NCBI GenBank assembly: GCA_030765455.1 | Contig: JAVCCM010000156.1 | Coordinates: 20,191-84,190, forward strand | Origin: Candidatus Electryonea clarkiae | Lineage (GTDB): Bacteria > Electryoneota > Electryoneia > Electryoneales > Electryoneaceae | Direction of reading: 5' to 3' | DNA: 64,000 nt | Shown: piece by piece, positions 9,601-17,115 of the stretch | How the letters are laid out: each line of letters starts with the position of its first letter | Numbering within the stretch: position 1 is the first letter of the stretch | Position numbers and translations under genes: made by a program | Notes under the pieces: model-generated | Seen by the model: the letters and a program-made list of their open reading frames with translations, nothing else | What the model was told of the DNA's origin: nothing | Databases searched by the model: none

Positions 9601-9765
9601 AATATCTCCGGCGATCTTGTAAAAACTCTTGCCAGCGGACCGTTTCCACCCGGTTATCATAGCTTCACTTTTGATGGAGATAATCTTTCGAGCGGCATTT
9701 ATTTTGTAAATGCATATATACCGGACAAACTGGATGTGCAAAAGAAAATCATCCTGGTGAAATAA
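6628..9765 (+). CDS. Secreted Asp-box (BNR/sortilin-like) repeat protein with type IX-like sorting domain
   Basis: A 1045-residue exported protein. A GTG at 6598 would add ten residues, but the ATG at 6628 has CGGAG eight bases upstream and starts directly at a signal peptide (MKTTSCVMVSVILLFVIVSI, cleavage near AFSQ). About twelve Asp-box motifs of the S/TxDGGxxW type (KSTDGGSTW, RTTDSGENW, KTTDGGRSW and others) span residues ~130-750 and predict a large beta-propeller of the VPS10/BNR kind. Then follow a beta-sandwich starting SPNGGEGWRL (~770-860), a fibronectin III-like domain (~870-955), and a C-terminal sorting domain with IYPNPFNST and GIYFVNAY, ending in KKIILVK. It is likely exported through a type IX-like route and attached to or released from the surface. 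Ligand unknown. Confidence 0.88.
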   Translation: MKTTSCVMVSVILLFVIVSIAFSQPWMKDFDPDAKPPTFFEIQASFNEYWEGRAHQKGDGWKQFKRWEWFLETSVDENGILNPLSLWNGWLEKQRLFPGGELDEADWTSMGPNLTQEYYVGGLGRINSISFDPVDPDIIYIGAASGGLWKTTDHGENWINMTDDLPLLGVSGLVVDPDDTDILYLATGDGDGTNTYSIGVLKSTDGGSTWNTTGLSWDVVNFQLITKLLMHPDDSSILLATTHGGVYRTTDSGENWVETLDGSYFKDLEVDPDNSDIWYAARSNVGIFKSINGGQNWNRLTNGLPTNGISRIALAVSPANSQMIYALYANSNNRFFGLYRSENGGDEWSLQSNTPNIFGYSSTGDDNSGQAWYDLTLAADPEDEDIVFAGGINIWKSTDGGEDWDIITHWTGDGAAFVHADQHALEFNGDVLYAGHDGGINYSTNGGNSWTDITDGLVITQIYRLGIYSGGDEIARAMNGNQDNGSNYYYNGNWSSELGGDGMECAIDPANPNFMYGEFYYGQMMKTTDGGRSWNQCNEGTTNNEGGWVTPFAIDPNHPFNLYKATTRIYRTTNRATQWNDISGAFNGNRMRSLAIAPSNSSVIYTADANGNLFRTTDAGENWTDLNSPREPITYLSVDPHNENILYATSGGFSAGQKVYVSNNSGENWANISLGLPNLPANCVLVHPGNSDHIYLGMEVGIYFSSNGGLTWQDYSDGMPNVKVTEMELHVPSNTLVASTYGRGMWQSPAETAAEAPTIRLYSPNGGEGWRLLTTHFITWYDNIDGDVVIELIRDGEVTNTISESTESDGMFNWYVGNDVLPGLGYAIRISSLDDPDVYVESEETFNFIIQPPYPQFPDNYSQVDYLPVLLMWGRSEGAHSYRVQLSTSSMFEENEIVHDDTIVGSTLTQITELGNGARYHWRVQALDGYGGASEWSEAWVFLLVVNVPEKEYIGIPEQYEIASIYPNPFNSTSKVIIGLPGIQRLKVQVFNISGDLVKTLASGPFPPGYHSFTFDGDNLSSGIYFVNAYIPDKLDVQKKIILVK

Positions 9766-9785
9766 AATGTAGCCTGCGGAATGTT

Positions 9786-9977
9786 ATGATCTATATAAAT
9801 AAAGAATTATGCGATCTATGCGGTGCCTGCCTGGCTGTTTGTCCGGAGAACTGCATGGATCTTTTTCCTGAAAAATTATCTATCGTAGAAGAAAACTGCA
9901 CTCTTTGTTGTATTTGTGTGCCTTCCTGCCCCGTGGCTGCACTATCTATTCAAAAGGAGTATCATGAAAATGGATAG
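9786..9977 (+). CDS. 2[4Fe-4S] ferredoxin
   Basis: A 63-residue ferredoxin with two CxxCxxCxxxCP motifs: Cys9, 12, 15, 19 and Cys38, 41, 44, 48. It starts 20 bp after the preceding stop and ends six bases before the flavoprotein gene that follows. Small dicluster ferredoxins beside geranylgeranyl-reductase-family genes are plausible electron donors for double-bond reduction; this pairing is inferred from adjacency. The short form lacks extra helices or insertion loops. Confidence 0.92.
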   Translation: MIYINKELCDLCGACLAVCPENCMDLFPEKLSIVEENCTLCCICVPSCPVAALSIQKEYHENG

Positions 9978-9983
9978 AATATT

Positions 9984-11165
9984 GTGAAGCCAGACGTCTA
10001 TGATATAGTGGTTGTGGGAGCAGGTCCTGCCGGATCGATGGCTGCTGAAGCGGCGGCAGTAAATGGTGCAAAAACCTTACTCATCGAACGGAAAGAAATC
10101 ATTGGACAGCCTCAACGATGCGGAGGAGTAACACTCTTAAGCTGTTTGCAACCTTTTTTTACTCCCAGAAAGAAATGGATATTATCAGAAATATCCCGTA
10201 CAGTTCTGTATGCTCCCGACGGCACTGCAATTGAGCTGAAAACAAATTCTGAAACCGGTGTTGTGCTTAACCGGGTCCTGTTTGATCAATGGTTGGCGGA
10301 ACGAGCAGCTCAAGCCGGCGCTGATATCATTAGTGGAGGAACAGTAACAGGATTGGTATTCAAAGATCAGTTTGTTACCGGTGTGAATTTCATGCAAGAT
10401 GGCCAGCAAAAGTCTGTTCAGGCGGCAATAGTTATAGGAGCTGACGGGGTTGAATCCCGTATTGGGCGTTGGGCAGGAATATCGCCTCCCTTATCCCTCA
10501 ACAATCTCTCAAATGCATATCAAATGACGTTGGATGAAATTGATTATGATGATGGTGCGGTGCATTTCTTCTGGGGGAGTAAAATTGCACCTTACGGTTA
10601 TGCTTGGATTTTCCCCGTAGGAAAACGAACGGCCCATGTGGGGATAGGATTTTTAGCTTCAAAGAATAAACCTGGTTCAGCTTATAAAAAGTTGAATGAA
10701 TTCGTCAAATACCGTTTTGGCAATCCCAAAATTCTGGATGAAGTTGCCGGAGGACTGCCAGTGGGTAAACCGCTTCATACTCCTGTCGGTAATGGAGTAA
10801 TCCTTGCAGGAGACGCAGCCTGGCATTGTGATCCCTTGACAGGTGCAGGTATTCATACAGCATTAATAGCGGGTAACGCCGCCGGGAAAACAGCCTCAAA
10901 GGCAATTAGCGAAGGAGATATTTCTGCTTATGGATTGAGAGAATATACTCGCAGGATTGACAACGAATTTGGAACTCACCATCGAAAGCTTTACCGTTTC
11001 AGGGATGCAGCCTTGCGGCAGACAGATGATCAATTGAACCGTCTCGCTGGAATTATTGCAAAAATTCCGGTAGGCAAACGAACTATGCGAGGTATTATTT
11101 TAAGGGCTTTCGTGTCAAGTCCCGGAAAGCTGATAAAAGTATTATCAGCATTATATTTCAGTTAA
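9984..11165 (+). CDS. Geranylgeranyl reductase family FAD-dependent oxidoreductase
   Basis: A 393-residue flavoprotein of the GGR family, which saturates isoprenoid chains (archaeal-type lipids, quinone tails, phytyl chains). The FAD dinucleotide motif is VVVGAGPAGSMAA (residues 9-21), followed by RCGG at 47-50. The family motif PxGYxWxFP appears as APYGYAWIFP (202-211), and a second FAD motif is GVILAGDAAWHCDPLTGAG. The start is GTG. It follows a ferredoxin gene by six bases, as in known ferredoxin-dependent GGR pairs. Possible substrates are menaquinone side chains, polyprenols or isoprenoid ether lipids; no prenyl synthase or glycerol-phosphate prenyltransferase is in the window to decide. 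The gene end converges on the lipoprotein gene. Confidence 0.87.
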   Translation: MKPDVYDIVVVGAGPAGSMAAEAAAVNGAKTLLIERKEIIGQPQRCGGVTLLSCLQPFFTPRKKWILSEISRTVLYAPDGTAIELKTNSETGVVLNRVLFDQWLAERAAQAGADIISGGTVTGLVFKDQFVTGVNFMQDGQQKSVQAAIVIGADGVESRIGRWAGISPPLSLNNLSNAYQMTLDEIDYDDGAVHFFWGSKIAPYGYAWIFPVGKRTAHVGIGFLASKNKPGSAYKKLNEFVKYRFGNPKILDEVAGGLPVGKPLHTPVGNGVILAGDAAWHCDPLTGAGIHTALIAGNAAGKTASKAISEGDISAYGLREYTRRIDNEFGTHHRKLYRFRDAALRQTDDQLNRLAGIIAKIPVGKRTMRGIILRAFVSSPGKLIKVLSALYFS

Positions 11166-11171
11166 TAGCAA

Positions 11172-11202
11172 AAAATAACCCGGCCAGTATTTGACCGGGT
11201 TA
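11172..11202. terminator. Bidirectional terminator between convergent genes
   Basis: TAACCCGGCCA at 11176-11186 pairs with TGACCGGGTTA at 11192-11202 (one mismatch) around a five-base loop. A-rich sequence just left of the stem (11170-11177) supplies the U-run for the leftward transcript. It sits between the convergent GGR and lipoprotein genes. Confidence 0.7.
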
Positions 11203-11225
11203 CAAATGTCAATAAAGCTGATAAA

Positions 11226-13190
11226 TCAGAACTTTGGGTTGGCATGGATCGCATTCGTTATATCAGGCTCGTCTTCAAGAATCTCGTTCACGACCTCAAT
11301 TGATCCGTCTGAACCGTCAATATCACAGATATACCAATAAGTACCAGATCCTTGAGTCGGGACACTGATTGTCGAAATACGTCCTTCTCCTGTCCAGATT
11401 TCAACATAGGCGCCACTATTGGTAAAATCCGGTGAACCTGAATAATTATGTATATAGTAGCGATATTGAGTATCATTTTCATCAGTAAAGAATCGATAAA
11501 TTGTGATTGTTTCGGGACCAAAGCTCGAAACATCGTCATGATCAAGTTTTGCGTATGGTACATCAGCAGAATCACCACGCGAGCCATAATAAATATGGTA
11601 CTCTGTGTCTTCAATCTCAGGTGTCAGAATATGGCTGTCAAGATCCCTCGGTGTTTCACCCCATTGAAGTACAAAACGCATTTCGCCACTTGCATCGCCT
11701 GATGCTACCAGGGTGAAGTTGAAGTTTTCAACCTCATCATCATCAGCCACAGAGAGAGTGCGAGCATTCGAATAATAACCGTCAAGAATTGCTGTAATCG
11801 TCCTGATGCCCGCATCGACGGCGATCAAATATGATCCGTCTTCAGACGTAGTCGTTGATTCCCCGTCATCCGACAAGATGGATACACCTTCAAGTGGTTC
11901 ACCATTCTGGCTGTTAGTAACATAACCTTCTATCGTTCCGGTTCCACCACCACCACCAGCAGTCATGACAAAAGAGACATGATAATATTCATCGGCTTCT
12001 ACTTCCACCGTGTCATATTGTGTCTCATACCCGTCTTTGCTTGCTTCGAAATAACGAGTTCCCGCGCTTACATCAAGGTCCAGGCCGCCAACATCGTTCG
12101 TTGTTCCAAAATAACCGTCATCCGACTCAACCAAAACACCGCCAAGCGCTTCGAATTCACCGTCGGTACAGGCGATCATTATATGCCCAAGGTCTTCGCC
12201 ACCACCGGAGTCTGATGACATCGTGAAATTAGTAGTAAATATCTCTCCGGCAATCACATTTACCTGGAAATTGTGATCCGCATAATCATCATGGCTGGCG
12301 TTAATGGTATTTAATCCGGATACAAAAGCACTGAAGTATGCACCATCACCCAATGTGTATATATCCAATCCTGACTCATGCAGTAAGCGAACTCCTCTAA
12401 CAGGAGCGCCTGATTCAGAGTCTGTAACAATACCTTGAATGGCGCCAAATGAATCCCCGCCCTCTCCCGGTTCCATCGCGAAATACCACACCATGGTATC
12501 TCCTGCTTCAGGGTTAAGATCCTCTATGTTGGTTTTGTACCCTTCTGCTGTAACTGTAATCAGACGTTTACCCGGTGTGGCCGAAATTAAATAATAACCT
12601 TCCTCCACACTGTAAGTAGTGATGCCCTCATCAGATGTCACAATAGCCCCAACAATTGCCAGGTCTGTTTCCATTTCAAGCACCCAGCCCTCGATGAAAG
12701 AAGAACTATCGACAGGATTTGTACTTGAGGTGTCAGCACCGGTGGGAACAAACTGTTTTGAGCCCCATGTACCATCTGACCTGGTGACTTCCACTTCGTA
12801 TTGTACTTCGGCTTCCAGCTCTAATTCTTCTTCCGGGTTACCGCTGGCGTAGTTCCTGCTGCCGCTTGGAACTGTGCCGTGAGTTACCGGTGAAGCAATA
12901 CTGCTCGTCGAGTCTGAGGCAATTCCCCATACGATTCTAGTAGTATCAGTCGTGCGCACGACCTGTAAATCAACAACATCACTACCTGCCCAGGAATAAA
13001 TAGGCGTACCTTCGTTATCTTCAACAGTGATAGCTATATCTCCAAAGGTCTCGCCGGGAAGATTATTGTTTCCAGGTCCTGTAGGACTATCGTCGCTGTC
13101 ACCGGAATCGCATCCAACCAGTCCGAAACCAGCCAGGAGCAACCCGGATAATACTAATTTTGGCAAAAGTGATCTGGATTTTCCAAACAT
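11226..13190 (-). CDS. Lipoprotein with carboxypeptidase-regulatory-like repeats and YfaP-like C-terminal domain
   Basis: A 654-residue lipoprotein: the signal ends in the lipobox LVGC (Cys27), followed by an acidic, Gly/Pro/Asn-rich tether. Four CarboxypepD_reg/PEGA-like beta-sandwich repeats follow, each of ~75 residues and recognisable by endings like GYYLISATPGKRLITVTAEG and GSYLIAVDAGIRTITAILDG. The C-terminal ~150 residues start MRFVLQWGETPRDLDSHI, typical of YfaP/DUF2135-like domains. Such proteins sit on the outer membrane and bind or display other components; no catalytic residues are evident. A palindromic terminator lies immediately downstream. No type IX sorting domain is present; lipid anchoring replaces it. 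Confidence 0.82.
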   Translation of the reverse strand: MFGKSRSLLPKLVLSGLLLAGFGLVGCDSGDSDDSPTGPGNNNLPGETFGDIAITVEDNEGTPIYSWAGSDVVDLQVVRTTDTTRIVWGIASDSTSSIASPVTHGTVPSGSRNYASGNPEEELELEAEVQYEVEVTRSDGTWGSKQFVPTGADTSSTNPVDSSSFIEGWVLEMETDLAIVGAIVTSDEGITTYSVEEGYYLISATPGKRLITVTAEGYKTNIEDLNPEAGDTMVWYFAMEPGEGGDSFGAIQGIVTDSESGAPVRGVRLLHESGLDIYTLGDGAYFSAFVSGLNTINASHDDYADHNFQVNVIAGEIFTTNFTMSSDSGGGEDLGHIMIACTDGEFEALGGVLVESDDGYFGTTNDVGGLDLDVSAGTRYFEASKDGYETQYDTVEVEADEYYHVSFVMTAGGGGGTGTIEGYVTNSQNGEPLEGVSILSDDGESTTTSEDGSYLIAVDAGIRTITAILDGYYSNARTLSVADDDEVENFNFTLVASGDASGEMRFVLQWGETPRDLDSHILTPEIEDTEYHIYYGSRGDSADVPYAKLDHDDVSSFGPETITIYRFFTDENDTQYRYYIHNYSGSPDFTNSGAYVEIWTGEGRISTISVPTQGSGTYWYICDIDGSDGSIEVVNEILEDEPDITNAIHANPKF

Positions 13191-13533
13191 ATCTTTATCC
13201 TTTGTTTAATGAAATCTATTAAAACAGTTTTAAATATTTGTATTCGCACATCATACATCGTGTTAAGAATACTTTTCCAAGGACGTAAAATACATTTGTC
13301 GTTAATAAATTGCAATATGGTTATTGTTTTGGTGAGGCTTTGAGGCATTTTAACAGGGACAATTTATATAATACTGATTATTGTCAAAAGATAGAAATAA
13401 CAACAGGTAGAAATCACCTGGTTTTTATATCCTGATATTCCAAAAAAATAAAAACTACATTACCGGTTTATTGTAAAACCTGATTTTGTTTTATATGTTG
13501 AGATTCAGTTTAGCAAACTAACAAGGCAAAATA
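13191..13533. other. Intergenic region between divergent genes
   Basis: An AT-rich spacer holding the promoters of the lipoprotein (leftward) and MBL hydrolase (rightward) genes. A weak hairpin CAGGT/ACCTG at 13404-13420 is followed by a short T-run. Nothing else is recognisable. Confidence 0.5.
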
Positions 13534-14238
13534 GTGAAAATCCTGTTTTTGGGAACAGGCTCCGGAATGCCTGATCCGAATCGTAACAGCAGCGCAGTCC
13601 TTATTGAGGGAGTTAATGGCGCACTTCTGATTGATGCCGGCGAGGGCGTCTCGTCCCGGCTGCGTCAGCAGGGTATATGGAAACAGGAAATCAGCACCAT
13701 AGTTTTAACTCACTCACATACCGATCATGTAAGCGGGTTAATGATGCTGATTCAGGGTTGGTATCTTGAAGAAAGACAATCTCCATTACAGATTTTTGCT
13801 CCTGCCTTCCTTTTGAGTGGTCTCAGCTTATGGTTGGATACTGTGAGGTTACAACCAGCCAAACTGCCATTCCGGATAGATTTTCAAGAACTTTCCGGCG
13901 GGAAATTCAATATTTTGAGCGGGCATCAGCTTGAAGCCTGGGAAAACGGACACATTGCCTCATCCGAAGGCGGTAGTTACAGCCTGGCAGTTACTGATGG
14001 TGGCAGCAGATGGGTTTTCAGCTCAGACCTGGTAAATCTAAGTTCACTTGCAAGTTATCTACCGGGCTCAACCGGGTTGGTCGTAGAATCATATCACATT
14101 GAACCTGAAGAGGCTGTCAAAATGGCAGGTGCGAATGGAATAAAAAAAGTGTATCTTACACATATTCCACCTGAATGTAATTGTGAACCGTTAGCTGGCG
14201 CAATCTGGGCGGAAGACAACATGCTGATAAATGGTTGA
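13534..14238 (+). CDS. MBL-fold metallo-hydrolase (RNase Z/phosphodiesterase-like)
   Basis: A 234-residue metallo-beta-lactamase-fold protein starting at GTG with MKILFLGTGSGMPDP, the usual N-terminus of RNase Z-like and arylsulfatase-like members. Zinc ligands include the HxHxDH motif THSHTDH (His60, His62, Asp64, His65), an Asp in FSSDL and a late His in YLTHIPPE. The long exosite arm of true RNase Z is not seen, so a general phosphodiesterase or hydrolase role is safer. It ends 13 bp before the sigma-54 activator gene and is likely its operon partner. Confidence 0.82.
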   Translation: MKILFLGTGSGMPDPNRNSSAVLIEGVNGALLIDAGEGVSSRLRQQGIWKQEISTIVLTHSHTDHVSGLMMLIQGWYLEERQSPLQIFAPAFLLSGLSLWLDTVRLQPAKLPFRIDFQELSGGKFNILSGHQLEAWENGHIASSEGGSYSLAVTDGGSRWVFSSDLVNLSSLASYLPGSTGLVVESYHIEPEEAVKMAGANGIKKVYLTHIPPECNCEPLAGAIWAEDNMLING

Positions 14239-14251
14239 ATACACATAAGCA

Positions 14252-15421
14252 ATGAATACAGATAATACACAAAACAGGAAATTGATAGGTCCGGGAAAGG
14301 AAAGCCCAAACCTTGGAGTAAGAGACCGGTTAGTCGGTGTCAGTGATTCAATCTCGAAGGTACGTACCTTCGTACGCCAGGTTGCTCCCACCAAAATTTC
14401 CGTATTGATCAGTGGAGGCAGCGGAACAGGCAAAGAGGTAGTGGCAAAAATGATTCACGACCTGTCCCCACGCCGAGACACGATGTTCGTTCCTGTTAAC
14501 TGCGGAGCAATTCCCGAGGGATTGTTCGAAAGTGAAGTGTTCGGTCATGAACGCGGAAGTTTCACCGGCGCAGACCGGCAACGAAAGGGGTACTTTGAAA
14601 GAGCTGATGGCGGTACTCTTTTTCTTGATGAAATTGGCGAAATGCCCCTTGCGATGCAGGTCAAAGTTTTGCGCGCACTTGAAGATGGAGAATACTACAG
14701 GATTGGCGGGACGAAACCTTTGAGAGCTGATGTACGGATTGTTGCCGCAACAAACCGTGACCTGGCAAAAGAAGTAGAAGCAGGCAAATTCAGGGAGGAT
14801 CTCTACTTCCGCTTAAGGGCAGTAGATATCTTTCTTCCGCCTCTAAATGAACGCAAAGAAGATATACCACCTTTGGTGAATCGCTTTGCAGAAGAATTCT
14901 TCCGGGAAAATCAAATACCTGGGACTCGTATCCTACCGGAAGGAATGGAGGAAATTCAGAACTGGGTTTGGCCCGGAAACGTCAGGGAACTACGTCACTT
15001 CGTTGGCACATTACTTACACTCGAACATAACAGTCCCATCGACTCTGCTGCTGTTCGCAGACATCTGCCAAGAAGTTCAATCTCCGAGACTACTTTGCCG
15101 GTATTGGCGCCCTTACCGCGAGAAGGACTTGACAACGGCATGGTCGTACAGCTGCTGATAGATATGCGCCGCGATATACAGGAACTGAAAGAGATGGTTG
15201 CGAGAGCATTGCTCCTGGCACAGTATCCAACCGCTCTTCCTGAGCACGTTTCCTATCGCGAAGAAAGCGAGCAACCGATTCGCCTTACACTCGAGGAGAT
15301 AGAACGTGATCAAATCCATCAGGCATTGAAAGAATTGGATGGAAATCGCAGAAAAGCCGCCCAGGCACTGGGGATAGGCGAAAGAACTTTATATCGAAAA
15401 ATAAAGGAGTATAATTTATAA
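14252..15421 (+). CDS. Sigma-54-dependent transcriptional activator without receiver domain
   Basis: A 389-residue AAA+ enhancer-binding protein. Residues 1-28 are a short tail with no receiver, GAF or PAS sensor. The central domain has Walker A GGSGTGKE (55-62), the sigma-54 contact loop as GSFTGA (102-107, Ser in place of the more common Ala), Walker B LFLDEI (123-128) and an arginine finger region EDLYFRLR. The C-terminal Fis-type helix-turn-helix reads [20 protein letters not shown]. It would bind upstream sites and drive sigma-54 RNA polymerase. Its stop overlaps the next start (TAATG), tying it to the envelope genes downstream. Lacking a sensor, it may be controlled by level, by a partner protein, or act constitutively. 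Confidence 0.92.
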   Translation: MNTDNTQNRKLIGPGKESPNLGVRDRLVGVSDSISKVRTFVRQVAPTKISVLISGGSGTGKEVVAKMIHDLSPRRDTMFVPVNCGAIPEGLFESEVFGHERGSFTGADRQRKGYFERADGGTLFLDEIGEMPLAMQVKVLRALEDGEYYRIGGTKPLRADVRIVAATNRDLAKEVEAGKFREDLYFRLRAVDIFLPPLNERKEDIPPLVNRFAEEFFRENQIPGTRILPEGMEEIQNWVWPGNVRELRHFVGTLLTLEHNSPIDSAAVRRHLPRSSISETTLPVLAPLPREGLDNGMVVQLLIDMRRDIQELKEMVARALLLAQYPTALPEHVSYREESEQPIRLTLEEIERDQIHQALKELDGNRRKAAQALGIGERTLYRKIKEYNL

Positions 15422-15966
15422 TGACAAAACGCCTTTATTTACAATATAGTATTGAAGCAAGGTTGAAATTATCGAAATCCGGTCTCATGCAGAAACTAAG
15501 CCTGTTATCCCTGTTAGTTTTCCTTGTTCCGGGTTGCGGCATATACACTTTTGGCGGAAATGTTCCTGGTCATTTGAAGTCCGTCGCAATACCGATTTTC
15601 GAGAACCAGACTTCGGAATTTGAGATTGTCGAATTATTGACTGAAGCTGTAGAGGAAGCTTTTCGCGTTGACAATACTTTGAAGATTAAAGACATAAAAA
15701 ATGCTGACAGTGTTCTTAATGGTACGATAATAAGAATTGGTGATGTTCCTTCAACTTATAATGCTGATGAAACTGTGGATGAATATAAAATTACTGTTTC
15801 AGTACAGGTAAGTTTTGAAGATAAAATAAAAGGTAAAATAATCTGGGAAGAGATAGTTTCAGGCTGGGGAATCTATCCCTCCGATGGTGTTCGGGACGAA
15901 GGAATGGAAAAAGCAGTAGAGAAACTGGCTGAGGATATTCTTAACAAGACGGTATCAGGATGGTAA
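15421..15966 (+). CDS. lptE: LptE family LPS-assembly lipoprotein
   Basis: A 181-residue lipoprotein with lipobox LVPGC (Cys39), then GIYTFGGNVPGHLKSVAIPI, the typical LptE opening, followed by ENQTSEFEIVELLTEAVEEAF and a late VSGWGIYP segment. LptE plugs the LptD barrel and helps insert lipopolysaccharide at the outer membrane. The ATG at 15421 overlaps the upstream stop and has AAAGGAG 12 bases upstream; an internal ATG at 15487 would give a more standard signal peptide. The heptosyltransferase downstream fits an LPS role. Confidence 0.82.
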   Translation: MTKRLYLQYSIEARLKLSKSGLMQKLSLLSLLVFLVPGCGIYTFGGNVPGHLKSVAIPIFENQTSEFEIVELLTEAVEEAFRVDNTLKIKDIKNADSVLNGTIIRIGDVPSTYNADETVDEYKITVSVQVSFEDKIKGKIIWEEIVSGWGIYPSDGVRDEGMEKAVEKLAEDILNKTVSGW

Positions 15967-17054
15967 TCGCTGAACTTCAACGTGATCAGGCGCCTGTTGA
16001 TGTAGTGGATGAAGTCACAAGACGCCTGGAACGCGGTGAGGTGCTCATTATGCCCTCAGATACAGTCTATGGTTTGCATGCCCTGGCGAGCAATGTCGAA
16101 GCTGTTGACAGAATCAGGAAGATAAAAGGTATCCCTGATCAATTTTATCCTTTTACAACGATTTTTTCCTCAGTGGTAGATATTGGAAGATGGGTAATCC
16201 TTCCCGAAGGCGCAGACCGTCGCAAAGTGGTTGATTCATGGCCGGGTCCGATCACGTGGGTGCTCCCGGCAAAAAGAAGCACACCGGCGCATTTATTAGG
16301 GGATGAAGGTACTTTAGGAATCCGCATTCCACGTCATCCGTTACTCAGAGCCGTCACCATGGCATTGGATGATCTTGTTGTTTCCACGTCCGCAAACATA
16401 CATCATCAGCCTCCTCCTGTCTCACGAGATAGCATTTCGTCAGAAATAATGGAAAAAGTGGATGGCGCAGTATTTGAACTCGAAAACTTGCACGGAAGAC
16501 CATCGGAGGTCAAACGGTGGACCCCGGCAGGTCCTGAAATACTTAGATCGAGGATGGACGATAACATTATCGCAAAAGAGCGTGTCAATATTCTGATAAT
16601 CTGTTCTGGTAATATCTGCCGAAGTCCAATGGCTGAGGTCGTGCTGTCATCAAGACTTAAAGAGCTTGCTCCAAATCAATTTGTTGTCAGGAGTGCCGGG
16701 ACAATAGCGCAAACCGGCTGGAACGCTTCGATGCATGCTGTTGAGGCGATTCGCGAGAAAGGCTGCGACCTAAGCAATCACTTAAGCCGCAGGGTAAATC
16801 GGGATTTAGTGGAATGGGCAGATATTATTCTAAATATGTCGCGAGATCACCTGGGAGATTTGCACGCGGATTTTCCGGAATTTTCCGGAAAAATGTACCT
16901 TTTCACAACTTTTCCCAGATCGCCGGGAAGATATGATGAAGGAGTTGACGACCCATACGGACTCGACATGGAAACGTATCGAAACGTGGCAGAAATAATC
17001 GTTGATCATGTAGATCGAATTATTCCTCATCTTCTCGAAAGAGTCCAAAGATGA
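15960..17054 (+). CDS. Fusion: Sua5/YrdC threonylcarbamoyl-AMP synthase plus low-molecular-weight protein tyrosine phosphatase
   Basis: A 364-residue two-domain protein. Residues ~15-195 are a YrdC/Sua5 domain with PSDTVYGLHAL, RIRKIKG, GPITWVLPA and STSAN, matching the enzyme that makes threonylcarbamoyl-AMP for tRNA t6A formation. Residues ~208-360 are an LMW-PTP domain with the P-loop CSGNICRS (Cys215, Arg221) and the acid motif DDPYG. In Bacillus the two functions are neighbouring genes (ywlC and ywlE). The P-loop has Ile where arginine phosphatase YwlE has a Thr that sets pArg specificity, so tyrosine (or other) phosphatase activity is more likely. The ATG overlaps the lptE stop by seven bases. 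No frameshift or stop separates the domains, so the fusion is real in this sequence. Confidence 0.9.
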   Translation: MVIAELQRDQAPVDVVDEVTRRLERGEVLIMPSDTVYGLHALASNVEAVDRIRKIKGIPDQFYPFTTIFSSVVDIGRWVILPEGADRRKVVDSWPGPITWVLPAKRSTPAHLLGDEGTLGIRIPRHPLLRAVTMALDDLVVSTSANIHHQPPPVSRDSISSEIMEKVDGAVFELENLHGRPSEVKRWTPAGPEILRSRMDDNIIAKERVNILIICSGNICRSPMAEVVLSSRLKELAPNQFVVRSAGTIAQTGWNASMHAVEAIREKGCDLSNHLSRRVNRDLVEWADIILNMSRDHLGDLHADFPEFSGKMYLFTTFPRSPGRYDEGVDDPYGLDMETYRNVAEIIVDHVDRIIPHLLERVQR

Positions 17055-17115
17055 GGTGATGACTTATCACTGACAGCACCGAGCTACCGGCAAATTTGAA
17101 CCTGTAAAATAGAAA

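Noticed and set aside
13154..13348. 64-codon frame on the minus strand upstream of the lipoprotein
   Set aside because: It overlaps the lipoprotein start in another frame and shows no coding signs.
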